64,000 nucleotides of DNA from contig WKFI01000011.1 of NCBI GenBank assembly GCA_014872875.1, positions 124,001 through 188,000 of the forward strand, written 5' to 3'. This stretch comes from Paracoccaceae bacterium. Lineage in GTDB: Bacteria; Pseudomonadota; Alphaproteobacteria; Rhodobacterales; Rhodobacteraceae. Shown piece by piece: positions 8,330-16,779 of this stretch. The stretch's first letter is position 1. The number at the start of each line of letters is the position of its first letter. The position numbers were made by a program, and so were the translations under genes. The notes beneath the pieces were generated by a model that did not search any database, was not told the origin of the DNA, and saw only the letters and a list, made by a program, of their open reading frames with translations.

Positions 8330-9496
8330 ATGTTTGCTGTTTTCAAACCCGCCCGCAAGGTGGCGCTTGCTGCGATTGCCGTTGTTTCCGCCGCCGTCCT
8401 GAGTGCCTGTGACCCAGTCTCGGTTGGCAGTGGCGGACCGACCATCGACACGTCCAAGCCGGTTCCCGTAGCACTGCTGGTGCCCAAGGGCTCTGCCCAA
8501 GCCGGAGATTCGGTTCTGGCACAAAGCCTTGAAAACGCGGCGCGTCTGGCAATTTCAGATCTCGGCAACGTACAGATCGACTTGCGGGTGTACGACACTG
8601 CAGGCAGCGCCAGTACAGCTGCTGCCGTGGCGACCCAGGCGGTGGACGAAGGAGCCCGGATCATCCTTGGGCCGGTTTACGGCGAAGCGGCCAATGCCGC
8701 AGGTCTGGCCGTGCGCAACCGCAACGTCAATGTGCTGAGCTTCTCGAACAATGCCACGATTGCAGGCGGCAACCTGTTCATACTGGGGCCGACTTTCAAC
8801 AATACCGCCAACCGGCTGGCCTCTTTTGCCGGGCGGCAAGGCAAGAGCAATATCGTTGCGGTCTATGGCAATGACGTGTCCGGCCAATTGGGTCTGCAGG
8901 CCATTCAGCAGGCTTCGGGGATCAACCTGGCGGGTTCGGTCCCCTATGAGGTATCGCAGCAGGGGGTCATCAACGCCGTGCCAAACATCAAAGCACAGGT
9001 GGATGGTGCCAGCGCCGACGCGATCTTCATGACTGCTACCACGGCAGGTGCATTGCCGCTGTTGACCCAATTGCTGCCCGAAGCGGGGGTCGATCCGGCG
9101 ACCACACAGTATATCGGACTGACCCGTTGGGATGTGCCCGCCCAGACCCTTTCATTGCCCGGTGTGCAGGGCGGCTGGTTTGCGCTGCCTGACCCGGTCA
9201 TGGCGCAACGCTTCCGCAGCCGCTATGAAGGCGCCTATGGTGCGGCGCCGCACCCGATCGGCGGGCTGGCTTATGACGGTGTTGCGGCAATCGGCGCACT
9301 GGTAGGACAGGGGAAATCCGACGCATTGACCGGGGCGGCCCTGACGCAAAGTGCGGGCTTCCAGGGTGTGGGCGGCATCTTCCGCCTGCTGCCGAACGGT
9401 ACCAACGAACGCGGCCTTGCCGTGGCAACAATTCAAGACAGACAGGTGGTCGTCATTGACCCAGCCCCAACCAGCTTCTCCGGCGCCGGATTCTGA
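8330..9496 (+). CDS. Penicillin-binding-protein-activator-like (LpoA/LppC) lipoprotein
   Basis: A 388-residue lipoprotein with a periplasmic-binding-protein-like (ABC substrate-binding, type 1) fold, as in LppC/LpoA. LpoA activates PBP1A in enterobacteria; the alphaproteobacterial homologues are annotated by similarity only. The signal peptide ends in a lipobox with Cys27 (VLSAC), predicting lipid attachment. The body contains PVALLVPKGSAQAGDSVLA and GARIILGPVYGEAANAAG, typical of this fold. Its 3' end overlaps the glnD start by about 40 bp. The divergent rsmI-yraN neighbourhood is the classic context for this family, as in enterobacteria. Confidence 0.85.
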   Translation: MFAVFKPARKVALAAIAVVSAAVLSACDPVSVGSGGPTIDTSKPVPVALLVPKGSAQAGDSVLAQSLENAARLAISDLGNVQIDLRVYDTAGSASTAAAVATQAVDEGARIILGPVYGEAANAAGLAVRNRNVNVLSFSNNATIAGGNLFILGPTFNNTANRLASFAGRQGKSNIVAVYGNDVSGQLGLQAIQQASGINLAGSVPYEVSQQGVINAVPNIKAQVDGASADAIFMTATTAGALPLLTQLLPEAGVDPATTQYIGLTRWDVPAQTLSLPGVQGGWFALPDPVMAQRFRSRYEGAYGAAPHPIGGLAYDGVAAIGALVGQGKSDALTGAALTQSAGFQGVGGIFRLLPNGTNERGLAVATIQDRQVVVIDPAPTSFSGAGF

Positions 9497-12260
9497 TCCT
9501 CTCGCCCCGCAATTGCCCGCAGACCCGCTGATCTGCGATCCTGACCTGATCTTCGATCCCGGCCTTGTCCGGGATCGTATTTCCCAAGCCGCTGACAGCA
9601 GCACCGACAACGCGGCACTGCGCGGCAGCGTGGTCAAGATCCTGCGCGAAGTCATGAAATCGGGGCGGAAGTCCATCGCAACTGCGTTCGAGGCGAACCC
9701 GTTTTCGGCTCGTTCGCTCACCCGGTCCTATACCTATCTGACTGACGGGGTGGTGCGTTGTGCCTTCCACGTTGCAACCGAACTGCTGCACCCGCTGTCC
9801 AACCCGACCCAAGGCGAACGCATGGCGGTTCTGGCAGTGGGCGGCTATGGGCGCGGGGAAATGGCGCCAGCGTCCGATGTGGATCTGTTGTTCCTGACCC
9901 CATACAAGATCACCGCCTGGGCCGAGAGCGTCATCGAGTCCATGCTTTATATTCTGTGGGATCTGCGGTTGAAGGTCGGCCATTCCAGCCGCACCATCAA
10001 GGACTGCCTGCGGTTGGGGGAAGAGGATTTCACCATTCGCACCGCGATGCTGGAGCATCGTTTCCTGGTCGGCCATGCGCCTTTGGCGGATGAGTTGGAC
10101 CAAAGGCTCAAATCCGAACTGTTTACAAATACCGGGCGGGAATTCATCGAGGCGAAACTGTCCGAACGCGAAGCGCGACACCTGAAACAGGGCCAGCGCT
10201 ATATGGTTGAACCAAATGTAAAGGAAGGCAAAGGCGGGTTGCGCGATCTTCAGTCGTTGTTCTGGATCGCGAAATACCTGTACGGCGTTCAAAAGGCAGA
10301 CGAACTGGTGCCGCTGGGGCTGTTCAGACCCGAGGAATACGACCGTTTCCTGGCGGCCGAAACTTTCCTGTGGGCGGTGCGGTCACATCTGCACCTGATC
10401 ACCAATCGCGCCACCGAGCAGTTGAGCTTTGACATGCAGGTCATGGTCGCCGAGCGTATGGGATATACCGACCATTCCGGGCGCCGCGCGGTCGAGATCT
10501 TCATGCAGGAGTATTTCCGTCACGCCACGACCGTGGGCGAACTCACCCGGATCTTCATCACCAAGCTGGAGGCGGAAAACCAGAAGGGCGCACCTCTGCT
10601 TGAGCGGATCTTTCGGCGCAAGCCTCGGGTCAAGTCTGGTTACGAGGTCGTCAATAACCGGCTGAGCGTGAGCAACCCGGTCGATTTCCTGAGCGACAAG
10701 CTGAACCTTTTGCGCCTGTTCGAAGAGGGGCTGCGCACCGGGATGCTGATCCATCCCGATGCCATGCGTCTGGTCACGGCCAATCTGGCGCTGATCGACG
10801 AGGAGATGCGCGCCGACAAGGAAGCACAGCGGATTTTCCTGGACCTTCTGGTCAAGCACGGCAACCCGGAACGTGCCCTGCGGCGTATGAACGAGCTGGG
10901 CGTTCTGTCGGCCTTCATCCCGGAATTCGAACCCATCGTCGCGATGATGCAGTTCAACATGTATCATTCCTACACGGTCGACGAACACACCATCCAGGTG
11001 ATCTCGAACTTTACCCAGATCGAGAAGCTGGAGCTGGAAGACGAGTTGCCCCTGAGTTCCGAGATCCTCAAGACCGGCGTGAATCGCAAGGTGCTGATGG
11101 TCGCCATGCTGCTGCATGATATCGGTAAGGGACGCGAAATGGATCATTCGATCCTCGGCGCGCAGATCGCCCGCAAGGTTGCTCCGCGGCTGGGCTTGAA
11201 CAAGGCCGATTGTGACACCGTGGAATGGCTCGTGCGGTACCACCTGCTGATGTCGGACATGGCGCAGAAACGCGACATTTCGGACCCGCGCACGATCCGT
11301 GACTTTGCCAAGGCGGTGCAAACGGTGAAACGGCTGAACCTGCTGACCGTACTCACCGTCTGTGACATTCGCGGGGTCGGCCCGAATACGTGGAACAACT
11401 GGAAGGCCACACTGATCCGCAACCTGCATGCGCAGACCCTGCAAGCGCTTGAGGAAGGGCTGGAGGCCGTCAATCGCGACAATCGCGGAGCGGAGGCCAA
11501 GAAAACGCTGCGTGCAGCCCTGCCCGACTGGGACGCGAAGCTGCTCAAGCACGAAACCACACGGCATTACGATCCTTACTGGCAGGGCCTGCCCTCGGAC
11601 ACGCATGTGGTCTTTGCGCGCCTGTTGAAGGACATCGGCGACGACGAAATCCGCATCGACCTGCACCCTGATACCGACCGCGATGCAACGCGGATCTGTT
11701 TTGCGCTGGCCGACCACCCCGGGATCTTCTCGCGTTTGGCCGGTGCGCTGGCGCTGGTCGGGGCCAATGTGGTGGACGCGCGCACCTATACGTCCAAGGA
11801 CGGATATGCCACTGCAGCCTTCTGGGTGCAGGACGCTGATGGCGCTCCGTACGAGGCCAGTCGTCTGACCCGGCTGTCGCAGATGATCCACAAAACCCTG
11901 AAGGGCGAGGTCATTGCGACCGAAGCGATGCGAGACAAGGACAAACTGAAGAAGCGCGAACGCGCCTTCCGGGTGCCGACGACCATCACCTTCGACAATG
12001 ACGGGTCCGAGATTTACACGATCATCGAGGTGGACACTCGCGACCGCCCCGGGCTTCTGTATGATCTGACCCGGACCTTGGCCAACAGCAATGTCTATAT
12101 CGCCAGCGCGGTGATCGCGACCTATGGCGAACAGGTCGTGGACAGCTTTTATGTCAAGGACATGTTCGGACTGAAGTTCCACTCGGCCAGCAAACAGAAA
12201 ACGCTGGAGAAGAAACTGCGCGAGGCGATCACCAAGGGCAGCGAAAGGGCTCATTCATGA
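9456..12260 (+). CDS. glnD: [Protein-PII] uridylyltransferase / uridylyl-removing enzyme
   Basis: GlnD senses glutamine and adds or removes UMP on PII proteins, setting nitrogen control. Domain order is complete: nucleotidyltransferase with GGYGRGE at 129-135 followed by SDVDLLFL; helical middle; HD phosphohydrolase (LLHDIGKG, His554-Asp555); two C-terminal ACT domains (ADHPGIFSRLAGALALVGANVVDAR and DTRDRPGLLYDLTRTL). I favour the TTG at 9456 as start: it gives MTQPQPAS..., 934 aa (the family norm), and has AGGTGG upstream. That places about 40 bp inside the preceding lipoprotein gene. No ATG is available before the conserved domain except far inside it. The stop overlaps murJ as ATGA. Confidence 0.93.
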   Translation: MTQPQPASPAPDSDPLAPQLPADPLICDPDLIFDPGLVRDRISQAADSSTDNAALRGSVVKILREVMKSGRKSIATAFEANPFSARSLTRSYTYLTDGVVRCAFHVATELLHPLSNPTQGERMAVLAVGGYGRGEMAPASDVDLLFLTPYKITAWAESVIESMLYILWDLRLKVGHSSRTIKDCLRLGEEDFTIRTAMLEHRFLVGHAPLADELDQRLKSELFTNTGREFIEAKLSEREARHLKQGQRYMVEPNVKEGKGGLRDLQSLFWIAKYLYGVQKADELVPLGLFRPEEYDRFLAAETFLWAVRSHLHLITNRATEQLSFDMQVMVAERMGYTDHSGRRAVEIFMQEYFRHATTVGELTRIFITKLEAENQKGAPLLERIFRRKPRVKSGYEVVNNRLSVSNPVDFLSDKLNLLRLFEEGLRTGMLIHPDAMRLVTANLALIDEEMRADKEAQRIFLDLLVKHGNPERALRRMNELGVLSAFIPEFEPIVAMMQFNMYHSYTVDEHTIQVISNFTQIEKLELEDELPLSSEILKTGVNRKVLMVAMLLHDIGKGREMDHSILGAQIARKVAPRLGLNKADCDTVEWLVRYHLLMSDMAQKRDISDPRTIRDFAKAVQTVKRLNLLTVLTVCDIRGVGPNTWNNWKATLIRNLHAQTLQALEEGLEAVNRDNRGAEAKKTLRAALPDWDAKLLKHETTRHYDPYWQGLPSDTHVVFARLLKDIGDDEIRIDLHPDTDRDATRICFALADHPGIFSRLAGALALVGANVVDARTYTSKDGYATAAFWVQDADGAPYEASRLTRLSQMIHKTLKGEVIATEAMRDKDKLKKRERAFRVPTTITFDNDGSEIYTIIEVDTRDRPGLLYDLTRTLANSNVYIASAVIATYGEQVVDSFYVKDMFGLKFHSASKQKTLEKKLREAITKGSERAHS

Positions 12261-13807
12261 AGCCGATCCGATTGGTGTCGGGCTTCCTGACCGTGGGATT
12301 CTGGACGCTGGCCAGCAGGGTGCTGGGTTTTGCACGCGAGATCCTGATCCTGAACTTCATCGGACCTGGCCCGGTTCTGGACGCCTTTGTCGCGGCCTTT
12401 CGCCTACCCAATCTGTTCCGGCGTTTCTTTGCCGAAGGCGCTTTCAACGCGGCCTTTGTGCCGATGTTCTCGAAGAAACTGGAGGGCGATGAGGACGCTG
12501 AGCTGTTTGCCCGCAACGCGTTCAACGTGCTGGGCGCAACCGTTCTGGCGCTGGTCGGGTTGGGCATGGTGTTCATGCCTGCGCTTGTTTGGGCCACCGC
12601 CGAAGGGTTCTTTGGCGATGACCGCTTCGACCTGACCGTTGCCTTCGGATACATTGTCTTTCCCTACATCTTCTTCATGTCGCTGGCCGCGCTGTTTTCA
12701 GGTGTACTGAACGCCACCGGCCGCTTTGCCGCTGCTGCGGCGGCGCCTGTGTTGCTCAACATTTTTGCCTGTTCGGCAATGATCCTGGGGGCTGCCTTGG
12801 GCGGGCGCGTCATCAACTGGCTGATCTGGACCATCCCGGTTGCAGGCGTGGCGCAACTGGCGCTGGTCTGGGTAGCGACCGAACGGGCCGGGATTCGCAT
12901 TCGACCCGGCCTGCCCCGCTGGACCCCGGATATGGCGCACATGGTGCGGATCGCCGTGCCGGCAGCGCTGGCCTCTGGCGTCATGCAGATCAACCTGGTG
13001 GTCGGGCAGCTGGTGGCATCGCGCACCGAAAGCGCGGTCAGCTGGCTGTTTGCCGCAGACCGCCTGTACCAATTGCCGCTGGGGGTCGTAGGCATTGCCG
13101 TGGGCATCGTGTTGCTGCCCGACCTGTCGCGCCGACTGCGCGCCGGAGACCAGGACGGATCGCGCGATGCGCTCTCGCGGGCGGGTGAGCTTTCCCTGCT
13201 TCTGACATTGCCTTGCGCGGTGGCCTTTGTGACCGTGCCCCTACCGCTGGTCTCGGTTTTATTCGAACGGGGTGCAACGGGACCTGCCGATAGCCAGGCA
13301 ATCGCGCTTGCCACAGCGATCTATGGATTGGGGTTGCCTGCCTTTGTGCTGCAAAAGGTGCTGCAACCACTCTATTTCGCGCGCGAAGACACCCGCACCC
13401 CGTTCCGCTATGCGGTCTGGGCCATGCTCATCAACGCGGGCGGGGCAATTCTACTGCACCCGCTTCTTGGCTGGTTGTCGCCTGCTGTGGCCGCCACGGC
13501 GGCTGGGTGGGCCATGGTGGTGATGCTGGGCCTAGGTGCTCGAGGCATGGGAGATGTGGCTCGGTTTGACACCCGCTTCCGCAGACGGATCTGGCGCATG
13601 GCGCTGGCTTCACTGATCATGGGTGGAGCGGTCTGGCTGTTTGGTGTCTTTGGAGCAGTATTCTTCACCTTGCCCGGCTGGCGCTACCTGGCGCTGCTGG
13701 CGCTGATCATATTGGGCGGCGTGGTCTATTTCGGGATCGGCCAGGCCTTGGGCGCTTTCCGTCTGTCCGAGTTCCGCCAGTCCCTGCGCCGGAGAGGAAA
13801 GGCATGA
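12257..13807 (+). CDS. murJ: Lipid II flippase MurJ (MviN)
   Basis: MurJ, the polytopic inner-membrane MOP-superfamily flippase that moves lipid II for peptidoglycan synthesis. The 516-residue protein has the family's N-terminus (FWTLASRVLGFARE, then FRLPNLFRRFFAEGAFNAAFVP) and about 14 hydrophobic segments. The N-terminal arginines and the ERGATGPADSQAIA loop are in place. It starts within the glnD stop codon and ends within the start of the next gene, so glnD, murJ and the Crp/Fnr gene are translationally coupled. glnD-murJ adjacency is common in Alphaproteobacteria. Confidence 0.95.
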   Translation: MKPIRLVSGFLTVGFWTLASRVLGFAREILILNFIGPGPVLDAFVAAFRLPNLFRRFFAEGAFNAAFVPMFSKKLEGDEDAELFARNAFNVLGATVLALVGLGMVFMPALVWATAEGFFGDDRFDLTVAFGYIVFPYIFFMSLAALFSGVLNATGRFAAAAAAPVLLNIFACSAMILGAALGGRVINWLIWTIPVAGVAQLALVWVATERAGIRIRPGLPRWTPDMAHMVRIAVPAALASGVMQINLVVGQLVASRTESAVSWLFAADRLYQLPLGVVGIAVGIVLLPDLSRRLRAGDQDGSRDALSRAGELSLLLTLPCAVAFVTVPLPLVSVLFERGATGPADSQAIALATAIYGLGLPAFVLQKVLQPLYFAREDTRTPFRYAVWAMLINAGGAILLHPLLGWLSPAVAATAAGWAMVVMLGLGARGMGDVARFDTRFRRRIWRMALASLIMGGAVWLFGVFGAVFFTLPGWRYLALLALIILGGVVYFGIGQALGAFRLSEFRQSLRRRGKA

Positions 13808-14391
13808 GCCGCCTGACCTGCCCCGCGGGCACAGTGCTGTTCAGCCCCGGGCAGGATTGCCCGGGCTATGTCAAGCTCACCCGGGGCACGGTACGCGTGA
13901 CACTCACCGCCGCAAATGGGCGCGAGGTCGTTCTGTACCGCGTTGGTCCCGGCGATGTCTGCCTCCAAACCTTTGCTTGCTTGACCGAGGGCCGCACCTA
14001 TTCCGCGCAGGGCATTGCTGAAACGGACCTGGAAGGTGAAATCCTGCCCCACGCACGCTTTCTTGGTCAGATGGAACAAAACAGCGCCTTTCGAAGTGAA
14101 GTGCTTTCGGCCGTCGCCCGCCGCTTTGGTGATTACGAACAGTTGGTCGAGGACGTGGCCCTGACCGGTTTCGACACCCGTTTGGCCCGCGTCCTTCTGC
14201 GGCTCAGCGCCGGGGACGGCACGGTTCGCACCACCCATGACGCGCTGGCGGCCGAAACTGCATCAGGCCGCGCCTTTGTCTCGCGCCGCTTGGGAGAGCT
14301 GTCCCGGCAGGGTCTGGTCGAACCCGGACGTGGTGTGATCCGCATCCTGAACCGACCAGCTTTGGAGCGGATTGCTGCGGATCTGAAATAA
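13804..14391 (+). CDS. Crp/Fnr-family transcriptional regulator
   Basis: A 195-residue Crp/Fnr-type regulator: an N-terminal cyclic-nucleotide-binding-like beta roll (LVSPGQ-like start, GREVVLYRVGPGDVC) joined to a C-terminal winged helix (LARVLLRLSAGDG, then HDALAAETASGRAFVSRRLGELSRQGLVEPGRG). It is slightly shorter than Crp (about 210 aa) and lacks the FNR N-terminal cysteine cluster; only scattered cysteines (residues 6, 20, 54, 59) are seen, so oxygen or NO sensing cannot be claimed. It starts in the murJ stop (ATGA). The next gene, a DUF2892 peptide, is preceded by two palindromes, but these do not match the usual Crp or FNR boxes, so regulation of that gene by this protein is only a possibility. 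Confidence 0.85.
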   Translation: MSRLTCPAGTVLFSPGQDCPGYVKLTRGTVRVTLTAANGREVVLYRVGPGDVCLQTFACLTEGRTYSAQGIAETDLEGEILPHARFLGQMEQNSAFRSEVLSAVARRFGDYEQLVEDVALTGFDTRLARVLLRLSAGDGTVRTTHDALAAETASGRAFVSRRLGELSRQGLVEPGRGVIRILNRPALERIAADLK

Positions 14392-14412
14392 CCCGCCCGG
14401 ATTAAAGCGTTT

Positions 14413-14427
14413 GGTGACACTGTCACC
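14413..14427. promoter_or_regulatory. 15-bp perfect palindrome upstream of DUF2892 gene
   Basis: GGTGACA-C-TGTCACC, a perfect inverted repeat with one central base, lies 22 bp after the Crp/Fnr stop and about 63 bp before the DUF2892 start. It could be an operator or a small hairpin. The half-site spacing does not fit Crp (TGTGA-N6-TCACA) or FNR (TTGAT-N4-ATCAA). Confidence 0.45.
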
Positions 14428-14445
14428 GACAACGGAATGATCGCC

Positions 14446-14473
14446 TGTCATATGCGATGTATACCATATGACA
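14446..14473. promoter_or_regulatory. 28-bp inverted repeat (operator candidate) before DUF2892 gene
   Basis: TGTCATATG, ten bases, then CATATGACA: perfect 9-bp arms ending 16 bp before the ATG at 14490. Its position would let a bound protein block transcription or ribosome access. The arms look like sites of winged-helix repressors (ArsR, Rrf2 or Crp/Fnr type), but the cognate regulator cannot be identified from sequence. Confidence 0.6.
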
Positions 14474-14489
14474 TCCAAAAGGACATTCC

Positions 14490-14687
14490 ATGCCCCGTAA
14501 CGAAGGTACTCTCGACCGCGCATTACGCGTAATCCTCGGCCTGATCCTGCTGTCGCTGGTCTTTTTCGGTCCGCAAAGCCTTTGGGGTCTTGTCGGCCTC
14601 GTACCGCTGGCCACCGGTCTGATCGGCTATTGCCCACTCTATCAGATCATCGGCCTCAACACCTGCCCGATCAAGAAACAGGGCTGA
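14490..14687 (+). CDS. DUF2892 (YgaP-like) small inner-membrane protein
   Basis: A 65-residue protein of the DUF2892 family. It begins with the typical MPRNEGTLDRALRVILGL and has two closely spaced hydrophobic segments (residues 12-26 and 31-45), then GYCPLYQIIGLNTCP with two cysteines. DUF2892 units occur alone or fused to rhodanese domains, often in sulfur/sulfide-responsive operons; here it stands alone. AAAGGA lies 8 bp before the ATG. A perfect inverted repeat overlaps its leader, which suggests tight regulation. Function is unknown. Confidence 0.85.
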   Translation: MPRNEGTLDRALRVILGLILLSLVFFGPQSLWGLVGLVPLATGLIGYCPLYQIIGLNTCPIKKQG

Positions 14688-14699
14688 GCGGGCGTCGTC

Positions 14700-14754
14700 G
14701 CGCCGCCTTGGCGGCGCCCGACCCAACGCCTTTGAGGGCGCATCTCTGATGCGC
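14700..14754. repeat. Two GC-rich extragenic hairpins
   Basis: Between the convergent DUF2892 and rhomboid genes two perfect stems follow each other: GCGCCGCC-TT-GGCGGCGC (14700-14717) and GCGCATC-TCT-GATGCGC (14738-14754). Neither is followed by a T-run on either strand, so they are weak candidates for intrinsic terminators and look more like an extragenic palindromic repeat unit. Confidence 0.5.
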
Positions 14755-14800
14755 TCTCAGGGGGCGGGAGCGCCACTGTGCGCTCAATTGTGAGCTCACC

Positions 14801-15487
14801 TCAATCGTGGCGAATACGGTTTCGAATGCTGGCCCAGCCGCCCGGCGCCAGAAAGAAGGACAAGCCGAACCCAGTGGCAAAACCGCACAGATCGGCCACC
14901 CAATCCTTGGTCCCGCCGAACAGCAGGCCAAACAGCAGTTGCACCCCCATCAAAAACGCAATCAGGGTAAACGCCCTACTCTGCTGCGCCCCCACCAAAG
15001 CCAGAGACTTCCATAGCAGGAAGGTAAAGCCGCCGATAAGACCGTAGACGGCGGGAAACCCGCCAATCAACGGCGCCGGATCGTTGACCAACAGGCCATA
15101 CCCCAGGGCACCACCCACCCCTGACAGCACAAAGATCAGCACCATGGCCAGATCCCCCATGACCTCGCCCACCATCTTGCCCATCGCCAGCACGAAGACG
15201 CAGACGAAAAGCGCATGGGTGAACGCCCCGTGCACAAAGATGTAACTGACAAATCGGATCAGATGCTCAGCCGGCCAGCGTCCGCTTTCCCACATCCAGG
15301 CCACGATTTCGCTGGAGAACGCGTAGGACTGCAGGGCATCCAGCCTCCAGCCGATTGCACCGGGGCCGCCGACAATGCCCCGCGCGCCAAGGGTAAAGAT
15401 GAGTTCCACTCCGATGATCACCAGAACCAGCGCCACAACCGCAGGCGGCAACGGGTTGACGGGGGCCGGATTGTGCATGTCGCTCAT
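14801..15487 (-). CDS. Rhomboid-family membrane protein, probably proteolytically inactive
   Basis: A 228-residue polytopic protein with the rhomboid topology: six to seven hydrophobic segments, FVHGAFTHALF in the position of the HxxxN motif of TM2, a GGFPAVYGLIGG segment in TM4 and ADLCGFATGFGL in TM6. In active rhomboids TM4 carries GxSGxxxGL and TM6 carries AHxxGFxxG. Here the serine is replaced (GFPA) and the TM6 histidine is Asp or Leu (ADLCG), so both catalytic residues appear to be missing. It is best read as a pseudoprotease. It starts about 120 bp from the divergent trpS gene. Confidence 0.8.
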   Translation of the reverse strand: MSDMHNPAPVNPLPPAVVALVLVIIGVELIFTLGARGIVGGPGAIGWRLDALQSYAFSSEIVAWMWESGRWPAEHLIRFVSYIFVHGAFTHALFVCVFVLAMGKMVGEVMGDLAMVLIFVLSGVGGALGYGLLVNDPAPLIGGFPAVYGLIGGFTFLLWKSLALVGAQQSRAFTLIAFLMGVQLLFGLLFGGTKDWVADLCGFATGFGLSFFLAPGGWASIRNRIRHD

Positions 15488-15606
15488 GATCTCTGCCTTC
15501 CTTTGTACCCTTTTTCACAGGGCCTTGTTGATGATGCCATGTTGACGGCACCGCAGGCCATGGGTAAGCGAACGGGGTCTATTTTTCCAGACGGGAGTTT
15601 CCAGCC

Positions 15607-16638
15607 ATGAGCGAAACCAGCTTCACCCCGCGCGTCTTCTCGGGGATCCAGCCGACCGGCAACCTGCACCTGGGCAATTACCTTGGTGCCCTGAAGCGGT
15701 TCGTGGACTGGCAGGACAAGGATGCGGAAACGATCTATTGCATGGTGGATCTTCATGCGATCACCGCCTCCTTTCAGGAACCTCAAGCGCTGATGCGGTC
15801 GACCCGTGAGTTGTGCGCTGGCTTCATCGCCGCCGGTCTGGACCCGGAACAGTCGATCCTGATCAACCAGTCCCAGGTGCCCGAGCATGCGCAGCTGGCC
15901 TGGATCTTCAACTGCGTTGCTCGCATGGGTTGGATGCAGCGCATGACCCAGTGGAAAGACAAGGCGGGCAAAAACCAGCAGAATGCCTCGCTCGGCCTCT
16001 TTGCCTATCCGGCCCTGATGGCAGCCGACATTCTGGTGTACCACGCCACCCATGTACCGGTGGGCGAAGACCAGAAACAGCATCTGGAACTGACACGCGA
16101 CATCGCGACCAAGTTCAACCACGACTATGGAGTCGATTTCTTCCCGATCACCGAACCGGTCATCGAAGGAGCGGCCACACGCGTCATGTCCTTGCGCGAC
16201 GGGTCCAAGAAGATGTCGAAATCCGACGCCTCGGATGCCAGCCGTATCAACATGACCGATGATGCCGACACGATCGCCAAGAAGATCCGCAAGGCCAAGA
16301 CCGATCCCGAAGCCCTGCCATCCGAATCCAAGGGCCTGGAGGAGCGTCCCGAGGCGCGCAACCTGGTCAATATTTACGCCGCACTGATGGACCAAAGCGT
16401 AGACAAGGTGCTGGCCGATGTGGGGGGCAAGCAGTTCTCCGAGTTCAAACCGATGCTGGCCGAACTGGCAGTGGAAAAACTCGCCCCCATCTCGTCCGAG
16501 ATGTCGCGCCTGATGGATGATCAGTCCGAGATCGACAAGATCCTGACCCGCGGCTCCGAACGGGCCCGTGCCATTACGGCCCCGATCCTGCGCCAGACCT
16601 ATGACATCATCGGCATGGTGCCGCCGGTCGAAGTCTGA
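15607..16638 (+). CDS. trpS: Tryptophanyl-tRNA synthetase
   Basis: Class I aminoacyl-tRNA synthetase that charges tRNA-Trp. At 343 residues it is the normal bacterial length. The HIGH-equivalent is in GNLHLGNY (18-25), the KMSKS loop is exactly KMSKS at 202-206, and [16 protein letters not shown] is the tryptophan-binding signature. The start ATG follows GGGAG in 'acgggagtttccagcc'. An intrinsic terminator stands 18 bp after the stop. It is a single-gene unit divergent from the rhomboid gene. Confidence 0.97.
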   Translation: MSETSFTPRVFSGIQPTGNLHLGNYLGALKRFVDWQDKDAETIYCMVDLHAITASFQEPQALMRSTRELCAGFIAAGLDPEQSILINQSQVPEHAQLAWIFNCVARMGWMQRMTQWKDKAGKNQQNASLGLFAYPALMAADILVYHATHVPVGEDQKQHLELTRDIATKFNHDYGVDFFPITEPVIEGAATRVMSLRDGSKKMSKSDASDASRINMTDDADTIAKKIRKAKTDPEALPSESKGLEERPEARNLVNIYAALMDQSVDKVLADVGGKQFSEFKPMLAELAVEKLAPISSEMSRLMDDQSEIDKILTRGSERARAITAPILRQTYDIIGMVPPVEV

Positions 16639-16656
16639 TCTTCCAAAAACCTCAGG

Positions 16657-16682
16657 CACCCGCCCTATCCGGCGGGTGTTTT
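16657..16682 (+). terminator. Intrinsic terminator of trpS
   Basis: CACCCGCC, a 6-base loop, GGCGGGTG, then TTTT: an 8-bp perfect GC-rich stem with a T-run, 18 bp after the trpS stop. Confidence 0.85.
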
Positions 16683-16779
16683 CCGTCCCGCGGATACCGG
16701 CACGCTCGGTGTGGTTTCTGGCTGCAGTAGTCCAGCGCCAGATACAGCGCACTACGACGGAAACAGCGGCCCAAACCTG

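Noticed and set aside
10383-12254. A 623-codon minus-strand frame opposite glnD
   Set aside because: Antisense shadow of a fully conserved gene; no start signal or recognisable domain.
14413-14427. FNR or CRP box
   Set aside because: The palindrome GGTGACA-C-TGTCACC has the wrong half-sites and spacing for either consensus.
15484-16752. A 422-codon minus-strand frame opposite trpS
   Set aside because: Antisense shadow; trpS is complete with all catalytic motifs.
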